From the NCBI RefSeq assembly GCF_946220915.1, contig NZ_CAMIHH010000004.1, positions 1 to 64,000 on the forward strand: a stretch of DNA of 64,000 nt. Reading direction: 5' to 3'. Under the pieces are notes generated by a model, which was not told the DNA's origin, ran no database searches, and saw only the letters and a program-made list of their open reading frames with translations. Shown in pieces: positions 34,375 to 43,668 of the stretch. The position numbers and the translations under genes are program-made. The stretch is from an uncultured Flavobacterium sp. Its GTDB lineage: Bacteria > Bacteroidota > Bacteroidia > Flavobacteriales > Flavobacteriaceae. Each line of letters starts with the position of its first letter. Position 1 is the first letter of the stretch.

Positions 34375-35223
34375 ATGCCTTTTATTACAACCAATTCTGT
34401 CAGCCTCTCCGGCAAATCCGAAGAAGTGAATATTTTTTACCAGGACATAGGCCGCGGCAAGCCCGTAGTGCTTATCCACGGCTGGCCCCTCAATTACCAA
34501 ATGTGGGAATACCAGCTAAACGAGCTCCCAAAAAACAACATACGTGTCATTGCTTACGATCGCCGTGGGTTTGGGCTTTCTTCACGCCCGTGGGAAGGCT
34601 ATGATTACGACACTTTTGCGCAGGATCTCAAAACCCTCTTAGAAGAACTCGACCTTACCGATGTTACCCTTGTAGGCTTTTCCATGGGTGGGGGAGAAGT
34701 GGCGCGCTACCTGGCCAGGTACAATGGCGATGGGCGTGTTACCAAAGCCGCACTGATAAGTTCTGTAACACCGTTTCTTTTAAAAACAGATGACAACCCT
34801 ACCGGCTTGCCGCAGGAGCAGTTTGACGGCATGAAAGAGCAGCTTGAGGATGACAGGGCAAAATTCCTAACGTCATTCGGTAAAATGTTTTACGGCGTAG
34901 GAGTATTCAGCCAGCCTGTAAGCGAAGAAATATTACAGCATGATGCTAATCTGGCAATGCAGGCATCGGGCTATTCCACCATTAAGTCGATGCAGGCATG
35001 GTCCTCAACCGACTTCAGGGACGACCTGCGCAATATACGCATTCCGCTACTGGTGCTTCATGGCAAAGCCGATGAAACGGTGCCTATTGCCGTTTCTGCC
35101 GAAGAGACCATCAAGATCGTGCCGCACGCACAATACATCGTTTATGACGATGCGCCTCACGGCCTCTACTATACCCACAAAAACAAGTTCAACGAGGACA
35201 TTATCAATTTTGTCAACTCGTAA
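34375..35223 (+). CDS. Alpha/beta hydrolase (non-haem chloroperoxidase / arylesterase-like)
   Basis: The 282-residue enzyme has the alpha/beta-hydrolase fold with oxyanion motif 'VVLIHGWPLNYQMWEYQ', the nucleophile elbow G-F-S-M-G-G ('TLVGFSMGGGEVARYLARY'), an acid residue in 'LVLHGKADETVPI' and catalytic histidine in 'YDDAPHGLYYTHKNKFNEDI'. The 'MGGGEVARYLARY' segment is typical of the chloroperoxidase/arylesterase branch. The substrate is not predictable. It is a single gene with a terminator immediately after. Confidence 0.92.
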   Translation: MPFITTNSVSLSGKSEEVNIFYQDIGRGKPVVLIHGWPLNYQMWEYQLNELPKNNIRVIAYDRRGFGLSSRPWEGYDYDTFAQDLKTLLEELDLTDVTLVGFSMGGGEVARYLARYNGDGRVTKAALISSVTPFLLKTDDNPTGLPQEQFDGMKEQLEDDRAKFLTSFGKMFYGVGVFSQPVSEEILQHDANLAMQASGYSTIKSMQAWSSTDFRDDLRNIRIPLLVLHGKADETVPIAVSAEETIKIVPHAQYIVYDDAPHGLYYTHKNKFNEDIINFVNS

Positions 35224-35243
35224 CGGATTTTACATCGGGAGCG

Positions 35244-35280
35244 AAACCGCAATTTGCATCTCATGCAGTTGCGGTTTTTT
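35244..35280 (+). terminator. Intrinsic terminator after the alpha/beta hydrolase gene
   Basis: AAACCGCAA (35244-35252) pairs with TTGCGGTTT (35269-35277), and an inner TGCAT/ATGCA stem extends the hairpin. A run of T follows and reaches the stop codon of the convergent GH15 gene. Confidence 0.85.
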
Positions 35281-37079
35281 TATCTCATCAAACCAAGGAT
35301 CTCCTCTTCTTCTGTGATATTAGACAAATTTACGGCAGTCTCTATCAGTGCAAGATGTGAATAGGCCTGAGGAAAGTTGCCTAATAGCCTCTTCGTTTCA
35401 AAGTCGATATCTTCGCTAAAAAGTCCAAGATGGTTGCTATAGGAAAGTAGTTTTTCAAATAGCTTTTCAGCCTTTCGCTGTTCGCCTATTTTGTAAAGGC
35501 TGTTAATGAACCAAAAAGTACAAATAGTAAAGGAGGAGGACGGCAGGCCAAAATCATCTTTATTCTTATATCGGTAAAGCAGCCCGTCATTGCTGAGCTC
35601 TTTTTCAATTGCCTTTACTGTAGAAATATACTTTGGGTCTTTTGCGGCAATAAAACCATAATTTTCCATTAATAGAACGGATGCATCAAGATCGTCAGAC
35701 CCGTACGATTGCGTAAAGGCCCCGGCTTTTTCATTCCAGGCATTCTCAAGAATGTCAAAGCGTATCTCTTTTTCAATATCCCTCCATTGCCCAGCTTTAT
35801 TGCTTTTTCCAAGCATTTCGGCTACTTTTATGGCACGGTCAACAGCTGTCCAGCACAGTATCTTTGAAAAGGTAAAATGCCTGTCCTCGCTCCGGAATTC
35901 CCAAATCCCTTTGTCTGCTTCCTTCCAGTGCCGGCGTACCACCCACACGATGCTTTTGGTCATGTCCCAAAGTTCCTCTGCATTTTCGGTATCAATGCTA
36001 AAGTGTATAAAATGCTGGTATATCACATCCATCAGTATGCCATATATGTCATTCTGCCGTTGGCTGTAAGCGGCATTGCCTATGCGTACAGGCTTCGATC
36101 CCATGTATCCGGCAAGGTGGTCAAGCATTTTTTCAGTCAGTTTTTTTTCTTTGTTGATCCCATACATAATCTGAAGTTTTTCATCTTTATCAGGGATAAG
36201 GTCAATTATAAACCTCAGGTAATCCTTAGCCTGCTTCTTATGCCCTATGCCTGCCACGACACTTACAACCATAGACGCATCACGTATCCAGCAAAACCTG
36301 TAATCCCAATTGCGCACTTCGCCAATGGTTTCGGGAAGCGATGTAGTTGCGGCGGCTAACACCGCGCCTGTCTTTTCATAGCTAAGAAGCTTTAAAGTTA
36401 TGGCGCTACGTACAATTTCCCCGTTGTATTTTTTATAGGATGTGGTATTGTCGCTCCATGCCAGCCAGTAGGTTTTTGTACGTTCAAATTCCAGGTAGGA
36501 TTTTGCCGTTGTGGGAGTAAACAATTTTTCTGTGTATGCCATTAAAAAGTAGATGTCTTCAGTTAAGGTAATGGCCCCGCCGCTAAGAACCGCTTCTTTA
36601 TCAAAATCGGTATACAGGTAAAGGGAGTCGAATTTATCGGTCTCGGTAATGCTGACTATGAATTCGTCTTTTATGTAACTGTGTGTTTCATTGAGGGCAT
36701 AACCAAGCTTAGGATTATATTTTACCCTCAGCGTAGGATTTCCTGACAGCAGCCTTATGTACCGCATGATCTCCGGTGGCGACTGGTAGGCAGTATCTTC
36801 CTTTTGATAACGGGGCATAAAATCGTTAATCTCAAATGCATCGGCACCGTTGGAAAAAGTGGTGCGGAGTATGGCAGTATTGGCAATATATTCCTGGGAT
36901 ATGATGTAATCGTCACTGGTCAGTATTTCAAAGCTTCCGCCTTTTTGCTCATCAAGCAGTTTCGCAAAAACCGAGGCCGAATCGAACTTCGGCAGGCAGC
37001 ACCAATCAATGGATCCTGTATCTGAAATCAATGCTGCACTGATGCAGTTTCCGATGATGCCATAGTTTAAATTTTTCAT
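35280..37079 (-). CDS. Glycoside hydrolase family 15 protein (glucoamylase/trehalase type)
   Basis: The protein of about 599 residues has an N-terminal beta-sandwich ('YGIIGNCISAALISDTGSIDWCCLPKFDS') and a C-terminal (alpha/alpha)6 barrel with the GH15 motifs 'WDYRFCWIRDASMVV' and 'KGIWEFRSEDRHFTFSKILCW', the second holding a probable catalytic Glu. GH15 includes glucoamylases, dextran glucosidases and the trehalases of mycobacteria. It has no signal peptide, so it should act in the cytoplasm. The divergent neighbour makes trehalose, which makes a trehalose or maltodextrin substrate plausible. I use ATG 37079, which gives the family N-terminus; an ATG at 37118 adds 13 residues. Confidence 0.92.
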   Translation of the reverse strand: MKNLNYGIIGNCISAALISDTGSIDWCCLPKFDSASVFAKLLDEQKGGSFEILTSDDYIISQEYIANTAILRTTFSNGADAFEINDFMPRYQKEDTAYQSPPEIMRYIRLLSGNPTLRVKYNPKLGYALNETHSYIKDEFIVSITETDKFDSLYLYTDFDKEAVLSGGAITLTEDIYFLMAYTEKLFTPTTAKSYLEFERTKTYWLAWSDNTTSYKKYNGEIVRSAITLKLLSYEKTGAVLAAATTSLPETIGEVRNWDYRFCWIRDASMVVSVVAGIGHKKQAKDYLRFIIDLIPDKDEKLQIMYGINKEKKLTEKMLDHLAGYMGSKPVRIGNAAYSQRQNDIYGILMDVIYQHFIHFSIDTENAEELWDMTKSIVWVVRRHWKEADKGIWEFRSEDRHFTFSKILCWTAVDRAIKVAEMLGKSNKAGQWRDIEKEIRFDILENAWNEKAGAFTQSYGSDDLDASVLLMENYGFIAAKDPKYISTVKAIEKELSNDGLLYRYKNKDDFGLPSSSFTICTFWFINSLYKIGEQRKAEKLFEKLLSYSNHLGLFSEDIDFETKRLLGNFPQAYSHLALIETAVNLSNITEEEEILGLMR

Positions 37080-37159
37080 AAAGTCCTGTTTTTGCCCGGC
37101 TTTTCGGGCGTTGATCATTAAATTTACTAAATCAGGAATTGAAAACCAAATGATTTAGC

Positions 37160-39376
37160 ATGAATAAAACTATTATAGTTTCCAACAGGCTCCCAACAGA
37201 TATAAAAATTTCAAATGGCAAATTACAGGTAAAACCAAGTATTGGCGGACTGGCAACAGGCCTGAAATCGGTGCATGCCGAGGGAGACAGCTTGTGGGTT
37301 GGATGGCCGGGGCTAACGGACGAAGAGCTCACCCCGCAACTTTCCGCAGACCTGAATGAAGCGCTCGCGGCACAGCGGTGCATTCCCGTACTGCTGTCGG
37401 AATATGAGATGGAAAATTATTATTATGGTTTCAGCAACAAGGCTTTGTGGCCGCTTTTTCATTATTTTCAGGCTTATACGGAATTTGAATGGGAACAATG
37501 GCAGTCCTACAAAGATGTCAATTCAAAATTTGCCGATGCGGTGCTGGAGCACGCAGCCGATGGCGACACGATCTGGGTGCATGATTACCAGCTATTGCTG
37601 CTGCCGCAAATGATTCGTGATCGCAATCCAAATATAACAATAGGGTTCTTTCTGCATATCCCGTATCCATCTTATGAGCTATTCCGTACGTGCCCCTGGC
37701 GCGACGAATTACTCTACGGCATGTTGGGCGCTGATTTGGTGGGCTTCCATATTTATGACTATGCACGTCATTTCCTGAGTTCTGTTTCACGGATCAGTGG
37801 TCTCGAAACACGGTTTAACTCTATTACATATAACGGACGTATTATTCAGGTAGACTCTTTTCCTATGGGCATAGACTATAACCGGTTTTTTGAAACGGCA
37901 AAAAAATATGCCGGGCAGCCTGTTGACAGTGAAGGCCTGATGCAAAAGCTTAACGAGCATAACAATGCGTACCCCGACAGCAGGCTTATACTGTCGATAG
38001 ACAGGATGGACTACACAAAGGGCATACCCAACAGGATACGCGCTTTTGAGTACTTCCTCAGGAAATATCCTGAATTCAGGGGAAAGGTGAGGCTGCTTAT
38101 GCTCACCGTGCCATCGCGTGAAAATGTTCAGCAATACCAAAAGCTAAAAAGCGAAACCGACGAACTGGTAGGGCGGATCAACGGGGAATATGCAACGGTA
38201 AATTATATGCCTGTTTGGTACTTTTACCGTGCTATGCCTTTTGAAGACCTAGTAGGCTTATATGGTGCTGCCGATGTGGCATTTGTGACACCCGTGCGCG
38301 ACGGTATGAACCTTGTTGCAAAAGAATATGTAGCGTCGAGGCTAAATGATGATGGCGTGCTTGTATTAAGCGAAATGGCAGGCGCTGCACAGGAGCTGCA
38401 TCAGGCACTGCTTATAAACCCAAATAATTTTGAGCAGATAGCCGATACCCTGAAAAAAGCATTGGAAATGCCGGCAGATGAACAGGCATGCCGGATCAGG
38501 GCCATGAAACAGCGATTGTCCCGTTATAATGTTGACAAGTGGGCAGAGGATTTTATGAGGTCGCTAAGGATGACAAAACACATTGCAACAGCCCCCGTTA
38601 CCCCAAAACTGGAAAGCGGGCATAAGCAAATAATCAGCGAAAAGTACAATCAGGCGCAATCCAGGCTATTGCTGCTGGATTATGACGGTACCCTGGTTGG
38701 ATTTAAAAATGACCCTCTGGATGCTATGCCTGATAAAGGCTTATTTAATTTGCTTGATTCGCTTGCAGAAGATCATGATGCCGAAGTGGCAATCATCAGC
38801 GGCCGCGACCGGAAGACACTTGAAAATTGGTTTGGCAACAGGAATTATACCCTGGTTACGGATCATGGCGTATGGATGCGAAGAAAAGGCAACCACTGGG
38901 AGGAACTGGAACAACTTAAATCAGACTGGAAAGAAAGCATACGCCCCGTAATGGAAACTTTTACCGATCGTACACCAGGGGCATTTATCGAGGAGAAAGA
39001 CTATTCGCTGGCCTGGCATTACCGAAGGAGCGATGCCGGGCTGGCAGGAATAAGGGCAATGGAACTTCGGCATGTGCTCACAGGGTTAACGGCAAACAAC
39101 GGGCTTTCGGTTTTAGAAGGAAATAAAGTGCTCGAGATAAAGAGCAGTACAGTAAATAAAGGAAAGGCTGCGGCGAGGCTTCTTGCTGCACGTCATTATG
39201 ATTTCGTATTAGCCATGGGTGATGACTGGACAGATGAATATATGTTTGAAGAAATGCCCGACAGCGCCTTTACCGTAAAAGTAGGCCTGCAAAAGACGGT
39301 TGCCAATTATTATATTCCTCATCAGGAAGTGCGTAGCCTCTTACATTCATTTTCAGGAATGCATTCCCGGTTATAG
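37160..39376 (+). CDS. otsAB: Bifunctional trehalose-6-phosphate synthase / trehalose-phosphatase (OtsA-OtsB fusion)
   Basis: The 738-residue protein carries both steps of trehalose synthesis. Residues 1 to about 465 are the GT20 synthase, with 'IIVSNRLP', the UDP-glucose loop 'SIGGLATGL', 'WVHDYQLLLLPQMIR', 'DRMDYTKGIPNRI' and 'VRDGMNLVAKEYVAS'. Residues about 495-738 are a HAD-family phosphatase with 'LLLLDYDGTLVGF' (nucleophile Asp), 'AIISGRDRKTLENWF' and 'MGDDWTDEYMFEEM'. Trehalose protects against drying and osmotic stress. The gene is divergent from the GH15 gene with 80 bp between starts. Such fusions are known in Bacteroidota and eukaryotes. Confidence 0.96.
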   Translation: MNKTIIVSNRLPTDIKISNGKLQVKPSIGGLATGLKSVHAEGDSLWVGWPGLTDEELTPQLSADLNEALAAQRCIPVLLSEYEMENYYYGFSNKALWPLFHYFQAYTEFEWEQWQSYKDVNSKFADAVLEHAADGDTIWVHDYQLLLLPQMIRDRNPNITIGFFLHIPYPSYELFRTCPWRDELLYGMLGADLVGFHIYDYARHFLSSVSRISGLETRFNSITYNGRIIQVDSFPMGIDYNRFFETAKKYAGQPVDSEGLMQKLNEHNNAYPDSRLILSIDRMDYTKGIPNRIRAFEYFLRKYPEFRGKVRLLMLTVPSRENVQQYQKLKSETDELVGRINGEYATVNYMPVWYFYRAMPFEDLVGLYGAADVAFVTPVRDGMNLVAKEYVASRLNDDGVLVLSEMAGAAQELHQALLINPNNFEQIADTLKKALEMPADEQACRIRAMKQRLSRYNVDKWAEDFMRSLRMTKHIATAPVTPKLESGHKQIISEKYNQAQSRLLLLDYDGTLVGFKNDPLDAMPDKGLFNLLDSLAEDHDAEVAIISGRDRKTLENWFGNRNYTLVTDHGVWMRRKGNHWEELEQLKSDWKESIRPVMETFTDRTPGAFIEEKDYSLAWHYRRSDAGLAGIRAMELRHVLTGLTANNGLSVLEGNKVLEIKSSTVNKGKAAARLLAARHYDFVLAMGDDWTDEYMFEEMPDSAFTVKVGLQKTVANYYIPHQEVRSLLHSFSGMHSRL

Positions 39377-39389
39377 CAAGTAAAAATCA

Positions 39390-39418
39390 AAACCCGCAAT
39401 GCATAACATTACGGGTTT
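39390..39418 (+). terminator. Probable terminator of the trehalose gene
   Basis: AAACCCG (39390-39396) pairs with CGGGTTT (39412-39418) with a short inner AATG/CATT stem. Only a weak T run follows, so efficiency is uncertain. Confidence 0.6.
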
Positions 39419-39515
39419 CCTTATGAAGGGTCGATTAAATAGCGAGTTTCTTGAAATTCCAAATGAGAAATAACAAATTCCAAACGTTTGTGATTTAAAA
39501 ACCTGTAGCCTGTAA

Positions 39516-40634
39516 TTAATTATTCAGCATTACCGGCATTACCAGCATGGTTACTGTTTCGCCTTCGTCGAGGCCGTCAACAGGGGTAAGGATGCCGGCA
39601 CGGTTAGGCAGCGACATTTCCAGCATGATCTCGTCGCTTTGCAGGTTGGTCAGCATTTCGGTAAGGAACCGTGAGTTGAAACCTATCTGCATGTCGTCGC
39701 CCTGGTAATCACAGGTCAGGCGCTCCTCAGCCTTGTTGGAGTAGTCGATATCCTCAGCAGAAATGTTCAGCTCGGTACCGGCTATTTTCAGGCGTATCTG
39801 GTGCGTGGTCTTGTTCGAGAAAATGGCTACACGGCGCACTGAACTTTGAAACTGTGCCCTGCTGATTAGCAGCTTGTTAGGGTTCTCTTTAGGTATTACA
39901 GCCTCATAGTTGGGATATTTCCCATCGATGAGGCGGCAGGTAAGTACATAGTTGTCAAATGAAAAGGTTGCGTTCGAGTCGTTGTACTCGATCTTCACCT
40001 CGGCATCCGAAGTGGCCAGTATCCCTTTCAGGATGGTAAGCGGCTTCTTCGGCATGATGAAATCGGCAACCTGCGAGGCGGTTACGTCAGTCCTTGCATA
40101 TTTTACCAGCTTGTGCGCATCGGTAGCTACAAACGTAAGGCCCTGTGGCGAGAACTGGAAAAATACCCCAGACATAACAGGTCGAAGGTCATCATTACCG
40201 GCGGCAAAAATCGTTTTGCTTACTGCAGTAGATAAAACTTCGGCAGGCACTATGGTAGATGATGGATCCTCGAGCGTTACAGCTTTTGGGAACTCGTCGC
40301 CCGATGCGTATGCCAGCGCATACTTACCCGAGTTCGAGCTTATTTCGATAGTATTATTGTCTTCAACGGTAAAGGTAAGCGGCTGTTCAGGGAACGTTTT
40401 AAGGGTTTCCAACAGCAGTTTTGCAGGTACCGCAACGCTTCCTTTGCTATCTGAATCGATCTCCAGCGTGGCCGACATGGTCGTCTCAAGGTCGGAAGCC
40501 GAAACCTTCAGTTCGGTGCCGTCAAGTTCAAAAAGGAAGTTATCAAGGATAGGCAGGGTGTTGCTGCTGTTGATAACGCTTCCCAATACCTGGAGCTGCT
40601 TCAGCAAATAGGAGCTGGATACTATAAATTTCAT
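39516..40634 (-). CDS. dnaN: DNA polymerase III beta subunit (sliding clamp)
   Basis: DnaN forms the ring clamp that holds the replicative polymerase on DNA. The 372-residue protein shows the three-domain clamp pattern, with 'MKFIVSSSYLLKQLQVLGSVI', 'LPILDNFLFELDGTELKVSASDLETT', 'RPVMSGVFFQFSPQGLTFVATDAHKLV' and a C-terminal 'VDGLDEGETVTMLVMPVML'. The length is normal. It is not next to dnaA here, as is usual in Bacteroidota. A perfect TATATTTG -7 box lies upstream. Confidence 0.98.
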   Translation of the reverse strand: MKFIVSSSYLLKQLQVLGSVINSSNTLPILDNFLFELDGTELKVSASDLETTMSATLEIDSDSKGSVAVPAKLLLETLKTFPEQPLTFTVEDNNTIEISSNSGKYALAYASGDEFPKAVTLEDPSSTIVPAEVLSTAVSKTIFAAGNDDLRPVMSGVFFQFSPQGLTFVATDAHKLVKYARTDVTASQVADFIMPKKPLTILKGILATSDAEVKIEYNDSNATFSFDNYVLTCRLIDGKYPNYEAVIPKENPNKLLISRAQFQSSVRRVAIFSNKTTHQIRLKIAGTELNISAEDIDYSNKAEERLTCDYQGDDMQIGFNSRFLTEMLTNLQSDEIMLEMSLPNRAGILTPVDGLDEGETVTMLVMPVMLNN

Positions 40635-40679
40635 GTGTTTCGTTTAGTTTTTACAAGTGCCGCTTAGGCATTGGTTGCA

Positions 40680-40687
40680 CAAATATA
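40680..40687 (-). promoter_or_regulatory. dnaN -7 promoter box
   Basis: TATATTTG on the minus strand (40687 to 40680) matches TAnnTTTG perfectly and lies 45 bp before the dnaN ATG. I could not place a -33 element with confidence. Confidence 0.55.
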
Positions 40688-40725
40688 TCGTAATCAAATG
40701 GAATAGTGAAAATTTTTTATCAACA

Positions 40726-42555
40726 CTATTTGGCATATTTCCTTTTCCTGAGCCATGTGAACAGTATTGCAAAAACCAGAAGCAACGCCAGCGGAATGCC
40801 GACAGTTATAAGCTGTGCGGATGCATATTCATCATGTACTTTCTGGGTATTCAGCATGGGCAGGCTTACGCTCTTGCTGCGTATGTTGATAAGTCCGGTA
40901 TCGTCCAAAAGGTAATTCACGCAGTTCATCATAAAGTCGCGGTTATCGTACATTTCGCCCGTCCATTTGTCGAAGCCCAGTTCCAGCGGGTTGCCCTGGC
41001 TGTCAAACTGGTTTTTCGCAATGTCGCCGTCGGAGATGACGATCATCTTTCCGGGTTTGCCCGTTACTTTGTAAGATGGGTCTTTGAACGGCAATACGCG
41101 GTTCTCATACATGGAGCGGAAATTACCTTCCAGTAGCACAGCTACCGGAATGAATCCGGGTTTGGCATACTGCTTAGGGTCAAATTCCTCGTTAACCGCA
41201 TCAAGGGTTACCAGGGTCGGGGTACCCACAGTTGCAGAGTATCGGGAAGTGGCGAGCAGTATGTTCTTTTTAATGCCGTTCTTAAGTGTATCGATGCCTC
41301 CGGCAAAATCGAGCTTTATGCCGCCAAGGTTCTTGACAATGGGGCTGGCATTGATGGAGTCCGGGTAAATGAACGGCGCAAACTTCCAGAGGTACTGGTT
41401 GTATTGGGTGCCGCTGCCTTCGTCGCCGGTGGCCAGTTTTATTGGCGTTGCCATTTCATCTTTTACCAATACGGGCGGTAGGCGTACACCATATTTAAAG
41501 AACATGTCGTTCAGGTTCAGGTCTCTTGCCATCGCTGGTGCCGTGCCGGTAGTGGTCAGGCTGTCCATTTCTGCTTCAACAGGATCAACCATCCACAAGG
41601 TCTTGCCGCCGTTTACAATGTACTGGTCGATCACCATTTTTTCTTCTTCGGTAAATTTTTCGCGCGGTTTGGCTATGATGGCAAGGTCATATTCCTTTAG
41701 CAGTTTTAGCGTATTCTGCGGGTTTTTTGAAACCGAATCCAGCGTGAATGGCGCCATCAGGTAGCTGCTGCCCAATTGCCTCAAAAAGCTGCTAAGGTTC
41801 CTGTCCTGCATTTCGCCGTTGCCACGCAGTACCACGATCTTTTTTTCTTTTTCTTTTATGACTTTCTTAAAGCCGTCGGCAAAAGCATACTCGAGGTTTT
41901 GCACCGATGTTTCAATATTTTCCTGTGCCGATGCGCCGCGCTGGTTTTTTAGCAGCGGAATCTTTACGCTCCTGCCGTTGCTTGTTACTATGGCCCAGGG
42001 AAAAATCACGGTTTCCGACTGCTTGCCCTTATCGATCACCGATACGCTGGCAGGCTGCATATTGGCACGCACAAAGCCTTCCATCACAGCCTCATCTGTA
42101 TTGGTTATCTGCGATATGCTTTGCTTTATTTCTTTCTCTTTGGCCGCAAACTGGGGGTTGTCCATTACATAGATATTGTAAATCAGGTCGCGCTTGGCGG
42201 CTTCGCTTTCCCCTTCGCCAATCGGGTTAAAAAAACTGAATTTTATGTTTGGGCTGTAGGCCCTGAACTCTTCCAGCAACTGGCTTGTTTCGTCCTGCAG
42301 GCGTTTGTAATTATCGGTCACGTCACCGGCAAGGAATACCTCTACATATATGGGTTCTACTGCTTCATCTATGACATTGAGTGAAGCCTGTGAAAGCGTG
42401 TAGCGCTTATCGTGGGTAAGGTCGAAGCGCTTAAAAAAATAATTGCCTGCAAAGTTGAGCGCCACCAGTACGATTATGGTGACCGCCAGTTGCTTAAGGC
42501 TGCTTTTTTTTGTGGCGCCTGTTGTTTGGGCTGATTTTGTTTCTCCTGTTTCCAT
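40726..42555 (-). CDS. gldG: Gliding motility-associated ABC transporter substrate-binding protein GldG
   Basis: GldG is required with GldA and GldF for gliding and is thought to form an ABC transporter with them. The 609-residue protein has an N-terminal membrane helix ('LKQLAVTIIVLVALNFAGNYFF'), a large extracytoplasmic part starting 'RFDLTHDKRYTLSQASLNVID' with the ABC-type uncharacterised transport domain ('VVLRGNGEMQDRNLSSFLRQLG', 'LWMVDPVEAEMDSL') and a C-terminal helix ('LITVGIPLALLLVFAILFTWL'). Its ATG overlaps the gldF stop by 1 bp (TAATG), which indicates translational coupling. gldA is not in the window. Confidence 0.95.
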   Translation of the reverse strand: METGETKSAQTTGATKKSSLKQLAVTIIVLVALNFAGNYFFKRFDLTHDKRYTLSQASLNVIDEAVEPIYVEVFLAGDVTDNYKRLQDETSQLLEEFRAYSPNIKFSFFNPIGEGESEAAKRDLIYNIYVMDNPQFAAKEKEIKQSISQITNTDEAVMEGFVRANMQPASVSVIDKGKQSETVIFPWAIVTSNGRSVKIPLLKNQRGASAQENIETSVQNLEYAFADGFKKVIKEKEKKIVVLRGNGEMQDRNLSSFLRQLGSSYLMAPFTLDSVSKNPQNTLKLLKEYDLAIIAKPREKFTEEEKMVIDQYIVNGGKTLWMVDPVEAEMDSLTTTGTAPAMARDLNLNDMFFKYGVRLPPVLVKDEMATPIKLATGDEGSGTQYNQYLWKFAPFIYPDSINASPIVKNLGGIKLDFAGGIDTLKNGIKKNILLATSRYSATVGTPTLVTLDAVNEEFDPKQYAKPGFIPVAVLLEGNFRSMYENRVLPFKDPSYKVTGKPGKMIVISDGDIAKNQFDSQGNPLELGFDKWTGEMYDNRDFMMNCVNYLLDDTGLINIRSKSVSLPMLNTQKVHDEYASAQLITVGIPLALLLVFAILFTWLRKRKYAK

Positions 42556-43280
42556 TACCCTTTCATCGATTTAAGTTTGTAAACAGTAAGGGATAAAAAT
42601 AGCGCCGCCACGCTCACAAAGTAAAGGATGTCGCGCGTGTCGAGCACTCCGCGCCCCATGCTTTTAAAATGGTAGTCCATGCCCAGCCATCCGACAAAGC
42701 CGCTAAATCCTCCCGCAAACTGCGCAATGCCCTCAAACCCGAAATAAATGAAAAAGCACAGGAATACCGAAACGATAAAGGCCACGATCTGGTTGTCTGA
42801 AAACGTAGAGGTAAAAATCCCGATGGAAGTATATCCCGCAATGAGGAAAAGCAGGCCAAAGTAGGAGCCTACCGTACTGCCCATGTCTATGTTGCCCTGT
42901 GGGTTACCGTAGGACGAAAGCACAAAAACATAAATGACCGTTGGAATAATGGCCATTACTATCAATGCCAGCGCCCCGAAGAACTTGCCGTTAACGATTT
43001 CCCAAACACTAAGCGGCTTGGTAAACAATAATTCTATCGTGCCCTGCTTTTTCTCGTCGGAAAAGCTGCGCATGGTTACCGCCGGGATGAGGAATATCAA
43101 TATCCAGGGTGCCAGTGTGAAAAATGGCGCCATATCGGCAAAGCCGCTGTTAAGTATGTTGAAATCGCCCTCAAATACCCATAAGAACAGCCCGTTGAGC
43201 AGGAGGAAAATGGCGATTACGAGATATCCTATCGGCGACCCGAAAAAGGATTTGATCTCACGCAGTAATAATGCCTTCAT
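42555..43280 (-). CDS. gldF: Gliding motility-associated ABC transporter permease GldF
   Basis: The 241-residue protein has six membrane helices and the ABC-2 permease pattern, with 'LLREIKSFFGSPIGYLVIAIFLLLNGLF', 'PAVTMRSFSDEKKQGTIELLFTKPLSVWEIVNGKF' and 'FSDNQIVAFIVSVFLCFFIY'. GldF supplies the membrane channel of the GldAFG complex needed for gliding in Flavobacterium. It is translationally coupled to gldG. The nearest upstream gene on the strand is a small monooxygenase-fold gene 37 bp away, so all three may share a transcript. Confidence 0.95.
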   Translation of the reverse strand: MKALLLREIKSFFGSPIGYLVIAIFLLLNGLFLWVFEGDFNILNSGFADMAPFFTLAPWILIFLIPAVTMRSFSDEKKQGTIELLFTKPLSVWEIVNGKFFGALALIVMAIIPTVIYVFVLSSYGNPQGNIDMGSTVGSYFGLLFLIAGYTSIGIFTSTFSDNQIVAFIVSVFLCFFIYFGFEGIAQFAGGFSGFVGWLGMDYHFKSMGRGVLDTRDILYFVSVAALFLSLTVYKLKSMKG

Positions 43281-43316
43281 TAATGTGTTTAAAGTTTAAA
43301 CGTTTAAAGTTCAAAG

Positions 43317-43613
43317 TTATGGCAACGAAACCAATTTATCTACGCTCCAGGCCTCGGCCTTTTGGCGGAACATCGGCTTGGTGATGGCCCAGGTTTCGCA
43401 AAACAGTTCCGACTTGCGGTACATTTCCAGGTCGGCCTCGGTTTCCCAATAGCTGTAGGTAAAAAACACCGCCGGGTCGTTCCTGTCCCGGTACAGTTCT
43501 AAGAAACGATTGCCGGGGAAATTTCGTATGTCCTGCTTAACCTGCTCAAAATTATCAAGAAAGGCACCAACCTTATCTTCCCGGAATTCCATCTTTACAA
43601 TGCGTACAAACAT
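43317..43613 (-). CDS. Antibiotic biosynthesis monooxygenase (ABM) fold protein
   Basis: The 98-residue protein has the dimeric ferredoxin-like ABM pattern, with 'MFVRIVKMEFREDKVGAFLDNFEQ', 'PGNRFLELYRDRNDPAVFFTYSYWETEADLEMYRKSELF' and a C-terminal tail 'AEAWSVDKLVSL'. Members include monooxygenases and haem-degrading proteins, but most small ones have no known reaction. It lies between gldF and the SAM hydrolase-family gene. The 36 bp to gldF contain GTTTAAA-type repeats. Confidence 0.85.
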   Translation of the reverse strand: MFVRIVKMEFREDKVGAFLDNFEQVKQDIRNFPGNRFLELYRDRNDPAVFFTYSYWETEADLEMYRKSELFCETWAITKPMFRQKAEAWSVDKLVSLP

Positions 43614-43636
43614 ACTGTTTTTTTATTTTACTATTT

Positions 43637-43655
43637 CTGTTGCTGCGACTGAAAA
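43637..43655 (+). repeat. Copy of a 19-bp intergenic repeat
   Basis: CTGTTGCTGCGACTGAAAA at 43637-43655 is an exact reverse-strand copy of 33239-33257. Both lie in short gaps between genes about 10 kb apart, as expected for a dispersed intergenic element. Confidence 0.65.
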
Positions 43656-43668
43656 ATGTGACTATAAA

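Noticed and set aside
43281..43316. GTTTAAA-type short repeats between gldF and the ABM-fold gene.
   Set aside because: The units are short and AT-rich and may arise by chance. They do not form a long stem or a clear promoter.
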